Shown: piece after piece, positions 1 to 5,788 of the stretch | How the letters are laid out: each line of letters opens with the position of its first letter | Position numbering within the stretch: position 1 is the stretch's first letter | From: an uncultured Acetatifactor sp. | GTDB lineage: Bacteria > Bacillota > Clostridia > Lachnospirales > Lachnospiraceae | Length of the DNA: 11,254 nt | NCBI GenBank assembly: GCA_934394665.1 | Contig: CAKRRS010000088.1 | Span: 1 to 11,254, forward strand | Reading direction: 5' to 3' | Program-made: the position numbers and the translations under genes | The notes under the pieces: model-generated | Told to the model about the DNA's origin: nothing | Databases searched by the model: none | What the model saw: only the letters and a program-made list of their open reading frames with translations

Positions 1-306
1 CTGTGGGAGATGGCAGAGGGTGCAGGTGTTGGACTGACAATAGATATGAAGAAGCTTCCTCTCAGACAGGAGACAGTGGAGGTATGTGAATTCTGTAATG
101 TAAATCCGTATGAACTCAGATCCGGCGGCAGCCTGATCATTGCAAGTCCGGAGGGAACCGCAGTGGTGGAAGCACTGGCGGCAGAGGGAATTCCGGCAGT
201 GATCGTAGGAAGATTTACAGACAGTAATGAACGACTGATTCTGAATGAGGACGAAGTTCGTTATATGGATCGTCCTCAGAGAGATGAGATTTATAAAAGC
301 GTGTAA
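1..306 (+). CDS. AIR synthase-related protein, C-terminal end (5' truncated)
   Basis: The reading frame is open from the first base, and only the last 101 residues are present. They resemble the C-terminal half of the AIR-synthase/PurM-like ATP-binding fold found in HypE, ThiL and related proteins. The visible parts are a start of the type WEMAEGAGVGLTIDMKKLP, then QETVEVCEFCNVNPYELRSGGSLIIAS (split here: QETVEVCEF, NPYEL, SGGSLIIAS), then a GIPAVIVGRFTD segment, and an end that reads DRPQRDEIYK. The ATP-binding N-terminal domain lies outside the window, so the substrate cannot be told. The ATG at 10 is only an internal methionine. It is followed after 64 nt by the Lrp gene on the same strand. 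The family call is fairly sure; the specific function is unknown. Confidence 0.75.
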   Translation: MWEMAEGAGVGLTIDMKKLPLRQETVEVCEFCNVNPYELRSGGSLIIASPEGTAVVEALAAEGIPAVIVGRFTDSNERLILNEDEVRYMDRPQRDEIYKSV

Positions 307-320
307 AATTCTGAATCCAC

Positions 321-334
321 CCCTTATGTAAGGG
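321..334. promoter_or_regulatory. 14-bp palindrome upstream of the Lrp gene, putative operator
   Basis: CCCTTA-TG-TAAGGG is a perfect inverted repeat with a 2-bp centre, 36 bp before the Lrp start. A 2-nt loop is too tight for a hairpin terminator, so a protein-binding site is more likely. Lrp/AsnC genes are often autoregulated, which makes this a candidate self-operator (inference). A TATAAA lies at 344-349, but a transcript from it would begin almost at the ribosome binding site, so the promoter is not settled. Confidence 0.4.
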
Positions 335-370
335 AAAATGCAATATAAAAGTTATAAAGGAGATAGAGGC

Positions 371-853
371 ATGAGAGAAGAATTATTAGCGATCATAGAG
401 AAGAACAGCAGGATCGATCTGAAGGAACTGGCAGTGATCCTGGGTGTGGAAGAGATCGATGTGGTAAATGAGATTGCAGCACTGGAAGCAGAAGGCGTTA
501 TCTGCGGATATCATACCCTGATCAACTGGGAAAAAACAGATATTGAGAAAGTAAGCGCACTGATCGAGGTACGTGTGACTCCCCAGAGAGGACAGGGGTT
601 TGACAGCATTGCCGAGCGTATCTACAAATATCCCGAAGTACGCAGTGTATATCTGATGTCCGGAGCTTATGATCTGATGGTCATTCTGGAAGGCAAGACC
701 CTGCGAGAGGTATCCAATTTTGTATCTGACAAGTTGTCTACACTGGATTCCGTACTTAGCACTGCGACCCATTTCATCCTGAAGAAATACAAGGATCACG
801 GAACCGCATTTGCTGTAAAAAAAGAAGATGAAAGAGAGATGATCACCCCATGA
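371..853 (+). CDS. Lrp/AsnC family transcriptional regulator
   Basis: This encodes a 160-residue protein, the usual size for the family. Residues about 1-45 form the winged helix-turn-helix (IIEKNSRIDLKELAVILG, then VVNEIAALEAEGVICGY). Residues about 65-140 form the RAM/AsnC ligand-binding and oligomerisation domain, with VSALIEVRVTP, VRSVYLMSGAYDLMVILEG and STATHFILKKYK. Such proteins usually bind amino acids and control amino-acid metabolism. The start at 371 is chosen over the ATG at 338 because AAAGGAG at 356-362 sits 8 nt before it and the protein then begins directly with the HTH. The stop overlaps the next start in ATGA (850-853), so it is probably translationally coupled to the aminotransferase and may regulate it. 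The effector is unknown. Confidence 0.9.
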   Translation: MREELLAIIEKNSRIDLKELAVILGVEEIDVVNEIAALEAEGVICGYHTLINWEKTDIEKVSALIEVRVTPQRGQGFDSIAERIYKYPEVRSVYLMSGAYDLMVILEGKTLREVSNFVSDKLSTLDSVLSTATHFILKKYKDHGTAFAVKKEDEREMITP

Positions 854-2028
854 GAAATCCATTAGCTGATAAAGTAGTGGATATCAAACCATCGGGTATC
901 CGCAAATTTTTTGATATTGTAAGTGAGATGCAGGATGCAATCTCTCTCGGTGTGGGAGAACCGGACTTCGACACTCCCTGGCACATCCGGGATGAGGGCA
1001 TCTATTCCCTGGAAAAGGGAAGAACCTTTTACACCTCCAATGCAGGTCTGAAGGATCTGCGTCAGGAGATCTGCAACACGATCCAGAGAAAACAGGGTGT
1101 AACCTATGACTGGCAGCACGAAGTGCTGGTAACGGTCGGTGGTTCCGAGGCTATCGACATCGGACTGCGTGCCATGTGTAATCCGGGGGACGAAGTGCTG
1201 ATCCCCCAGCCCAGTTATGTATCCTATGAGCCCTGTGCGGTCCTGGCAGGAGCAACGCCGGTGATCATTGATCTGAAGGCGGAGAATGAATTCCGCCTGA
1301 CTGCAGAGGAACTGGAAGCAGCGATCACGGACAAGACAAAAGTGTTGATCCTTCCTTTCCCGAACAACCCTACCGGTGCCATCATGGAGAAGTCTGATCT
1401 GGAAGCCATTGCGAAAGTTATCGAAGAACATGACATTTTTGTTATGTCTGACGAGATCTATTCTGAGCTTACTTATAAAGAGAAGCATGTGTCTATCGTC
1501 AGCCTGCCCGGCATGAAGGAGCGTACCATTTACATTAACGGTTTCTCCAAGGCTTATGCCATGACCGGTTGGAGACTGGGCTATTGCTGCGGACCGGCTG
1601 CTATCATCCAGCAGATGACGAAGATCCATCAGTTTGCCATTATGTGTGCACCTACCACCAGCCAGTATGCGGCAGTGGAAGCACTGAAAAACGGAGATCC
1701 CGACATCGAGGAAATGCGCACGGCCTATAATCAGAGAAGACGCTTTCTGATGAATGCGTTTCGTGAAATGGGACTGGAATGCTTTGAGCCTTACGGCGCA
1801 TTCTATGTATTCCCCTGCATCAAGGAATTCGGCATGACCAGTGAAGAATTTGCCACCCGTTTCCTGGAGGAGGAAAAAGTAGCTGCTGTACCCGGAACCG
1901 CATTCGGTGACAGTGGCGAGGGGTATCTTAGAATCTCCTATGCGTACTCCCTGGAGAAGCTGAAGATTGCCATCGGCAGACTGGGACATTTCGTAGAAAA
2001 ATTAAGAGCAGAACAAAATAATAAATAG
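850..2028 (+). CDS. PLP-dependent aminotransferase, class I/II (fold type I)
   Basis: This encodes a 392-residue, full-length enzyme that transfers amino groups between amino acids and 2-oxo acids in the cytoplasm. The catalytic lysine is K234 in NGFSKAYAMTGWRLGY. Other signatures are the substrate-loop SLGVGEPDFDTP (32-43), GGSEAID (97-103), the PLP-contacting N173/P174 in FPNNPTG (170-176), D201 and Y204 in MSDEIY, and the carboxylate-binding R361 in YLRISYA. It belongs to the broad aspartate/aromatic/N-acetyl-diaminopimelate (PatA-like) subgroup, and sequence reading alone does not fix the substrate. Its start overlaps the Lrp stop by 4 nt, which indicates an operon and suggests amino-acid-responsive control. 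No canonical terminator follows, only the stem-loop at 2039-2085. Confidence 0.93.
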   Translation: MRNPLADKVVDIKPSGIRKFFDIVSEMQDAISLGVGEPDFDTPWHIRDEGIYSLEKGRTFYTSNAGLKDLRQEICNTIQRKQGVTYDWQHEVLVTVGGSEAIDIGLRAMCNPGDEVLIPQPSYVSYEPCAVLAGATPVIIDLKAENEFRLTAEELEAAITDKTKVLILPFPNNPTGAIMEKSDLEAIAKVIEEHDIFVMSDEIYSELTYKEKHVSIVSLPGMKERTIYINGFSKAYAMTGWRLGYCCGPAAIIQQMTKIHQFAIMCAPTTSQYAAVEALKNGDPDIEEMRTAYNQRRRFLMNAFREMGLECFEPYGAFYVFPCIKEFGMTSEEFATRFLEEEKVAAVPGTAFGDSGEGYLRISYAYSLEKLKIAIGRLGHFVEKLRAEQNNK

Positions 2029-2038
2029 GGCATTTTTA

Positions 2039-2085
2039 AGTAACTATCCGGAATCGCAGTCCATAAGCGGTGCCGGATAGTTACT
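2039..2085 (+). other. 13-bp perfect stem-loop after the aminotransferase gene
   Basis: AGTAACTATCCGG (2039-2051) is exactly complementary to CCGGATAGTTACT (2073-2085), with a 21-nt loop. The expected U-run after a Rho-independent terminator is absent (ATGCTGTAG follows), so this is either a weak terminator, an mRNA 3'-end stabiliser or a regulatory structure between the aminotransferase gene and the former trmL start. Confidence 0.6.
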
Positions 2086-2100
2086 ATGCTGTAGAGGATA

Positions 2101-2143
2101 AATTATGCATATGATATTACACCAGCCTGCACTGGAAAGAGTG
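2101..2143 (+). pseudogene. trmL: Relic of trmL: 5' 27 nt fused to 3' 17 nt
   Basis: Bases 2101-2127 match 3543-3569, the start region of the intact trmL, at 26 of 27 positions. Bases 2127-2143 match 4024-4040, its last codons, at 16 of 17. About 454 bp of gene body are missing between them. The remaining frame from ATG 2105 reads MHMILHQPALERVLFFNY and stops at 2161; from the junction on it is out of the original frame. A weak AGAGGA-like sequence precedes the ATG. The simplest reading is an older trmL copy, once directly behind the aminotransferase gene, that suffered an internal deletion while an intact copy sits 1.4 kb downstream. It cannot make a functional enzyme. Confidence 0.85.
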
Positions 2144-2168
2144 CTATTCTTCAATTATTAATCTGTTT

Positions 2169-2227
2169 TTATCGGCAAGATATAAATGGACTTTAAAAGC
2201 AAAAAGCTTGAGATATATTGCCGATAA
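2169..2227. promoter_or_regulatory. Inverted repeat around the fic -35 element, putative operator
   Basis: TTATCGGCAA (2169-2178) and TTGCCGATAA (2218-2227) are perfect 10-bp inverted copies. Allowing one mismatch, each extends inward by ATAT. The right arm lies in the spacer between the -35 (2208-2213) and -10 (2231-2236) of the fic promoter, and arm centres are 49 bp apart. The pair lies upstream of the predicted transcript start, so it is likely a DNA site rather than an RNA hairpin. The HTH end of the Fic protein is an obvious candidate binder (inference). Confidence 0.5.
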
Positions 2228-2236
2228 TGATATAAT
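2208..2236 (+). promoter_or_regulatory. Sigma-70-type promoter of the fic gene
   Basis: TTGAGA (2208-2213), a 17-nt spacer and a perfect TATAAT (2231-2236) preceded by TGA, giving an extended -10. Transcription would start near 2243, leaving a leader of about 26 nt with GGAGG at 2258-2262, 6 nt before the ATG. The gene therefore has its own strong-looking promoter, independent of the upstream aminotransferase unit. Confidence 0.75.
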
Positions 2237-2268
2237 ATTTCCGGTGAGCCGTTTTACGGAGGTTATGT

Positions 2269-3165
2269 ATGAAATATGTAAATGTAAACGAAATAGCTGC
2301 AAAATGGAATTTATCAGAAAGAAGTGTAAGAAATTATTGTGCCCATGGAAAAATTCCGGGTGTAATTCTTGATGGGAAAACATGGAGGATTCCGGAGGAT
2401 GCCGTAAAGCCGGTCAGAAAGAAACGAGCGGAAAAAATAGCAAATGATCTTTTGACCAGATTAAAAATGGAAAAGGAAGCAGGGATACCGGGAGGAATCT
2501 ATCATAAGGTTCAGATCGAACTGACATATAATTCGAATCATATGGAAGGCAGCCGCTTGACCCATGATCAAACCAGATATATTTTTGAAACGAATACGAT
2601 TGGAATTCAGGATGAAGTTGTGAATGTGGATGACATTGTTGAAACAGCCAATCATTTCCGATGCATTGATCAAATAATAGAGTTAGCAAACTATCCCCTG
2701 AGTGAAGCGTTTATTAAACAGATACATTATATTATGAAATCCGGAACTTCAGATAGTAGAAAAACGTGGTTTGCTGTTGGTGAGTATAAACGTTTTGAAA
2801 ATGAAGTCGGTGGAAGCGCAACAGCAAAGCCCGCCGATGTACCCGGAGAAATGCGGAAATTATTAAGTAGATATAATCTTTCAAAACAAAAGACGTTGAA
2901 GGAAATAATACAATTTCATTATGAATTTGAGAAGATACATCCTTTTCAGGATGGAAATGGCCGTGTTGGAAGATTAATTATGTTTAAGGAGTGTCTCCGT
3001 AATGGAATTACCCCTTTTATTATAGAGGATGATATAAAAGAATTCTACTATCGGGGTCTGAAGGAATGGAAGAACGAACAGGGATATCTGATGGATACTT
3101 GTCTGACTGCGCAGGATAGATTTAAGGTATACCTGGATTATTTTGGACTGGAATATAAGGATTAA
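2269..3165 (+). CDS. Fic family protein with N-terminal helix-turn-helix domain
   Basis: This encodes a 298-residue protein. Residues about 3-48 form an excisionase/MerR-like DNA-binding helix-turn-helix (VNEIAAKWNLSERSVRNYC, then a wing with TWRIPEDAV). Residues about 75-290 are a Fic domain. The complete catalytic motif H224-PFQDGNGRVG-R235 includes the general base H224, the metal-binding D228 and phosphate-binding G229-N230-G231-R232, so AMP transfer onto protein hydroxyls is plausible. S89-NHM-E93-G94 fits the class II inhibitory motif [ST]xxxE[GN], in which the Glu blocks productive ATP binding, so the enzyme should be autoinhibited and need no separate antitoxin. The gene is visibly richer in A+T than its neighbours and lies downstream of a trmL scar, which suggests acquisition. 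The target protein is unknown. Confidence 0.92.
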   Translation: MKYVNVNEIAAKWNLSERSVRNYCAHGKIPGVILDGKTWRIPEDAVKPVRKKRAEKIANDLLTRLKMEKEAGIPGGIYHKVQIELTYNSNHMEGSRLTHDQTRYIFETNTIGIQDEVVNVDDIVETANHFRCIDQIIELANYPLSEAFIKQIHYIMKSGTSDSRKTWFAVGEYKRFENEVGGSATAKPADVPGEMRKLLSRYNLSKQKTLKEIIQFHYEFEKIHPFQDGNGRVGRLIMFKECLRNGITPFIIEDDIKEFYYRGLKEWKNEQGYLMDTCLTAQDRFKVYLDYFGLEYKD

Positions 3166-3224
3166 AAATTATATTTTCTTCGGAATCAGGAATGAATTCA
3201 AATCTTAATTGCATACCCAGTCCC

Positions 3225-3309
3225 TGAGCCAGCTTCTGGACTCATTAGCGGACGAATATCCTGCAAAGCAGGATATAAAGTGCGATAGCACGAATTCGTG
3301 AGCTTATGA
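3225..3309. repeat. Dense cluster of inverted repeats (structured element)
   Basis: Several palindromic elements nest here. TGAGCCAG/CTGG-a-CTCA (3225-3244) forms a hairpin with one bulge. A 16-bp outer inverted repeat, 3242-3257 against 3294-3309, matches at 13 of 16 positions. Inside it lie ATATCCTGC-aaa-GCAGGATAT (3256-3276, perfect) and GTGC-gata-GCAC (3280-3291). The perfect 12-bp palindrome CACGAATTCGTG (3289-3300) overlaps the right arm. Folded, it gives a three-way junction. It could be a non-coding RNA, a small folded mobile repeat, or a recombination site. It shows no obvious similarity to other parts of this window. Bases 3166-3224 show nothing recognisable. Confidence 0.6.
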
Positions 3310-3319
3310 TTGATATAAA
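3289..3319 (+). promoter_or_regulatory. Putative promoter with palindrome at -35, ahead of the small gene
   Basis: An extended -10, TGA-TATAAA (3311-3319), has no good -35; the 12-bp palindrome CACGAATTCGTG (3289-3300) occupies that position, as an operator or activator site might. Transcription would begin near 3326 and could serve the 57-residue gene, trmL and the carbonic anhydrase gene together. Confidence 0.4.
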
Positions 3320-3345
3320 AGAAGACAGATAAATTGAGGTGAACT

Positions 3346-3519
3346 ATGGATTATCCCAAAACAATGACGAAGACCCCTATGCTGACAGAGCTCTATCGCA
3401 AGTACGTAAAAGATTGTTGGAAGTATCAACAAGAGAAGTGCCCGGAAATCGCATTTTCTCAGATAGATAAAGTCCTGTATCAGTTAGATAAGGAAAAAGG
3501 TAATAAAGTAATATATTAA
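3346..3519 (+). CDS. Small hypothetical protein, 57 residues
   Basis: ATG 3346 has a good ribosome binding site, GAGGTGA at 3336-3342, 3 to 4 nt before it. The frame runs to TAA at 3517-3519, giving a charged, Lys/Tyr-rich soluble protein with the core LTELYRKYVKDCWKYQQEK and IAFSQIDKVLYQLDKEKG. It has two cysteines (C25, C32), no signal peptide and no membrane segment, and probably folds as two helices. The pattern of Leu, Tyr and Ile spaced along the charged helices looks like a genuine protein. It ends 27 nt before trmL on the same strand, so co-transcription is likely. It lies between the two trmL copies together with fic, so it may belong to the same acquired segment. I do not recognise the family. 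Confidence 0.6.
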   Translation: MDYPKTMTKTPMLTELYRKYVKDCWKYQQEKCPEIAFSQIDKVLYQLDKEKGNKVIY

Positions 3520-3546
3520 TTGAGCAATAGAACGAAAAGGAGAATT

Positions 3547-4041
3547 ATGCATATTATATTACACCAGCCGGAGATCCCGGCAAATACCGGAAATATCGGA
3601 AGAACCTGTGTGGCTACTGGCACTAGCCTGCATCTGATCGAGCCGTTAGGCTTCCGCTTAAATGAAAAAGAGATCAAGAGAGCCGGTATGGACTACTGGC
3701 AGCATCTGGATGTCACCAGGTATATGAATTTTCAGGAGTTCCGGGAAATGCATCCCGGAGCGAAGATCTGGATGGCAACCACAAAAGCACACCAGACCTA
3801 CACCGATGTGAAATTCGGACCGGACGATTACATCATGTTCGGCAAGGAAAGCGCCGGAATCCCCGAAGAGATCCTGGTAGAGCATGAAGAGACCTGCATC
3901 CGTATCCCTATGCTTCCCGAGATCCGTTCCCTGAATCTGTCCAATTCCGTAGCCATCGTGCTCTACGAGGCACTCAGACAGCAGGGGTTTGAGAGCATGC
4001 AAAGGGATGGAGAATTGCACAGACTGCACTGGAAGGAGTGA
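3547..4041 (+). CDS. trmL: tRNA (cytidine(34)-2'-O)-methyltransferase TrmL
   Basis: This encodes a 164-residue SPOUT-class methyltransferase. TrmL methylates the 2'-OH of the wobble nucleotide (C34 or cmnm5U34) in tRNA-Leu isoacceptors using S-adenosylmethionine. Motif 1 is PEIPANTGNIGRT (8-20). Motif 2 is FGKESAGIPEEIL (98-110) and motif 3 is LNLSNSVAIVLYEALRQ (129-145); both form the deep trefoil knot that holds AdoMet. Length is typical of this minimal family. The start at 3547 is chosen because AAAAGGAG at 3535-3542 sits 4 nt before it and the protein then begins with the family's usual MHIILHQPE; an earlier TTG at 3520 has no support. Its first 27 nt and last 17 nt recur as the relic at 2101-2143. 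The carbonic anhydrase gene follows 4 nt later. Confidence 0.95.
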   Translation: MHIILHQPEIPANTGNIGRTCVATGTSLHLIEPLGFRLNEKEIKRAGMDYWQHLDVTRYMNFQEFREMHPGAKIWMATTKAHQTYTDVKFGPDDYIMFGKESAGIPEEILVEHEETCIRIPMLPEIRSLNLSNSVAIVLYEALRQQGFESMQRDGELHRLHWKE

Positions 4042-4045
4042 AGTT

Positions 4046-4531
4046 ATGCAGATCCATGATACAGCATTTATAGCTCCCGGTGCGGTGGTGCAGGGAGATG
4101 TGACGATCGGAGAAAACAGCGGAATCTGGTACAATGCGGTTGTCCGGGGAGACCGGGATTCTATCGTGATCGGAAGAGAGAGCAATATTCAGGACAATGC
4201 GGTCGTACATCTGGGCAGCGGATATCCGGTGGAGATTGGGGATCATGTGACCATAGGCCACGGTGCGATCATTCATGGCTGTAAGATCGGCGACAATACC
4301 ATGATCGGCATGGGTGCGATTCTGATGAACGGCTGTACGATCGGGAAAAACTGCATCATCGGCGCCGGAGCGCTGGTGACACAGAATGTGGAGATACCGG
4401 ATAATTCCCTGGTTATCGGTAATCCCGGAAAAGTAAAACGTGCTGTTACCGAAGAAGAGATCCGGTGGAATCTGGAAAATGCACGTATTTATGTAGAGGA
4501 AGCACAAGAAGAGAAAAGAGCACTGTCCTAG
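4046..4531 (+). CDS. Gamma-carbonic anhydrase-like left-handed beta-helix protein
   Basis: This encodes a 161-residue protein built of hexapeptide repeats (IGENSG, IGRESN, IGDHVT, IGDNTM, IGKNCI, IGAGAL), the left-handed parallel beta-helix of the gamma-CA/YrdA/PaaY family. The three metal-binding histidines are visible as H55 (NAVVHLG), H72 and H77 (IGHGAIIHGC), and the family's R34-GD-R37 and Q49-D50 are present. Members hydrate CO2 reversibly or act as related thioester/transfer enzymes, and many lack measurable carbonic anhydrase activity, so the reaction is not certain. The start at 4046 uses GGAAGGAG (4031-4038), which lies inside the end of trmL. An upstream in-frame ATG at 3989 lies within trmL and lacks support. 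The gene is in an operon with trmL, and its stop codon lies in the loop of the terminator. Confidence 0.9.
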   Translation: MQIHDTAFIAPGAVVQGDVTIGENSGIWYNAVVRGDRDSIVIGRESNIQDNAVVHLGSGYPVEIGDHVTIGHGAIIHGCKIGDNTMIGMGAILMNGCTIGKNCIIGAGALVTQNVEIPDNSLVIGNPGKVKRAVTEEEIRWNLENARIYVEEAQEEKRALS

Positions 4532-4546
4532 CGGAAGTGCTCTTTT
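4514..4546. terminator. Bidirectional terminator overlapping two convergent gene ends
   Basis: AAAAGAGCACT (4514-4524) pairs perfectly with AGTGCTCTTTT (4536-4546) around an 11-nt loop. The A-rich/U-rich arms give a terminal U-run in either direction. Both stop codons, of the carbonic anhydrase gene (4529-4531) and of the opposing gene (4528-4530), are in the loop, so the hairpin is part of both coding sequences. Confidence 0.85.
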
Positions 4547-5784
4547 GCATATTCCATATCCTGTACCAGTTCCAAGGTCCCCAGATACTGCTCCTCTTTA
4601 TCGCGGACAGCGTAATAAGTTACCAGAAAAGTCCGGCCGCCCTTGTCCATCCAGACCGGCACCTGATCCAGGGTTCCGGCACGGAATTCTTCGATGATGT
4701 GACGCACCTTCTGTTCAATCTTAGGAGGATGGCAGGTGAAGACTTCGCGGCCCAATGCCATGCCGGGGCGTTTGAATACCTTGGACCCTTCGTTAAAATA
4801 GCGGTTGACGTTGTCGATGTCCACGAAAGAAATCTCCAGAGGAATCGTATTCAGCATGGCTGTCAGCTGCGACAATGTCAGACTGCCTCCGGGGAGATGG
4901 ATCCGGGTCTCACCGCCCACGAAAGCGTGTTCCGCAGACATGGTATCTGCTTCAGAAGCGTTGCTATGCAGATAGGTTTCCGCGGCTTCCCAGGTGTCTC
5001 CCCTGACACCGAAGCATTCGGAATAGTCTTTGGCATCCCGATAGATCTGGTACCACTCTTCCTCTGTGAAATTAAGCGCACAGTTGGGGAAGAGGATATT
5101 GGATTCCTTGTAGATCATCTCTTCCATGCGGGTGAGTACTGCTTTCAGACGTTGCCTCCGGGCATCTGTTGACTTTTGATCCCTTTGCTTCGCCAGAGCA
5201 TTGAGTTCATCCCGGATCTCGTCATCCACAGTCCACATGACCGCAGAGGGGCCGCTGATCCCATATTGTACATTCAGATGTGGATAAAGCAAGTCACCTT
5301 TCTTGGCATAGTGGATAGCAATCTGACGTAATTGCTCCAATAGTTCGTTATTTATTGTGTTATTGTTATCGTCGTTTTCCAGAGCCTGCTCTGCCCGGTG
5401 GATAAGTTTTTCCAAAGCAGCATTTTCCAGAGTAAGGGTCTGCAAGGGATGACCGGAGATCTGGATCAGGGCGGCAGCAGCGGAAAGACGCTTGTCTTTC
5501 ATGTTTTCCGCGTGGAGTTTCTGCGCATTGAGAGAATGAACTGCGGCTTTTTCGGCATTGGCGATTTTCTCTTCTGTGGTGGAACCATGGAACAGCGCAG
5601 AATGAACATCGCAAAGCCGTTGTAATTCTCCGATCGAGGTGCCTTCCTGCAGCAACTCCTGCTCGGCCTGCATGATGTCTGCGGGATCTACATCCTTGCA
5701 CTCTCTGACGAAATCTGTCTGGACACTTTCCAGGGCTTCTCCTTTATTTAAACGTTGTAAGTATGACTTTATTTTATTTTTCAT
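4528..5784 (-). CDS. DUF438-hemerythrin-PAS sensory protein
   Basis: This encodes a 418-residue soluble protein with three regions. Residues 1-70 are the DUF438 helical domain (DFVRECKDVDPADIMQAEQEL). Residues about 100-240 are a hemerythrin-like (HHE) bundle, with candidate metal ligands H112 (GHPLQTLTLEN), H158 (IAIHYAKKGDLLYPHL), H169 and E227 (MIYKESNILFP). Residues about 300-412 are a PAS domain with FVDIDNVNRYFNEG and the family hallmark GREVFTCHPPK (346-355), whose C351-H352 is conserved in this group. Hemerythrin bundles bind di-iron and O2 or NO, so this is probably a redox or gas sensor without an output domain. GGAGG lies 9 nt before the ATG. It follows the diguanylate cyclase gene by 69 nt on the same strand, and they probably form one unit. 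Confidence 0.88.
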   Translation of the reverse strand: MKNKIKSYLQRLNKGEALESVQTDFVRECKDVDPADIMQAEQELLQEGTSIGELQRLCDVHSALFHGSTTEEKIANAEKAAVHSLNAQKLHAENMKDKRLSAAAALIQISGHPLQTLTLENAALEKLIHRAEQALENDDNNNTINNELLEQLRQIAIHYAKKGDLLYPHLNVQYGISGPSAVMWTVDDEIRDELNALAKQRDQKSTDARRQRLKAVLTRMEEMIYKESNILFPNCALNFTEEEWYQIYRDAKDYSECFGVRGDTWEAAETYLHSNASEADTMSAEHAFVGGETRIHLPGGSLTLSQLTAMLNTIPLEISFVDIDNVNRYFNEGSKVFKRPGMALGREVFTCHPPKIEQKVRHIIEEFRAGTLDQVPVWMDKGGRTFLVTYYAVRDKEEQYLGTLELVQDMEYAKEHFR

Positions 5785-5788
5785 ATAA

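Noticed and set aside
862..1989. Long open frame on the minus strand opposite the aminotransferase gene
   Set aside because: It has no recognisable domain, and the plus strand encodes a complete enzyme with all catalytic residues; this is an antisense shadow.
2039..2085. Calling the stem-loop after the aminotransferase gene a canonical Rho-independent terminator
   Set aside because: The stem is strong but no U-run follows on either strand, so it is listed only as a stem-loop.
2105..2161. The 18-residue frame as a regulatory leader peptide for fic
   Set aside because: The match to both ends of trmL explains it better, and the fic promoter lies downstream of it.
3225..3309. The hairpin cluster as a CRISPR fragment or tRNA
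   Set aside because: No regularly spaced direct repeats, and no acceptor stem, anticodon loop or T-loop signature is present.
2269..3519. Fic plus the 57-residue protein as a classical class I toxin-antitoxin pair
   Set aside because: The inhibitory [ST]xxxE[GN] motif is inside the Fic protein itself and not in the small protein, so a separate antitoxin is not supported.
4465..5172. Plus-strand open frame overlapping the DUF438 gene
   Set aside because: The minus strand carries DUF438, hemerythrin and PAS motifs over the same bases, and the plus frame has no ribosome site or family features.
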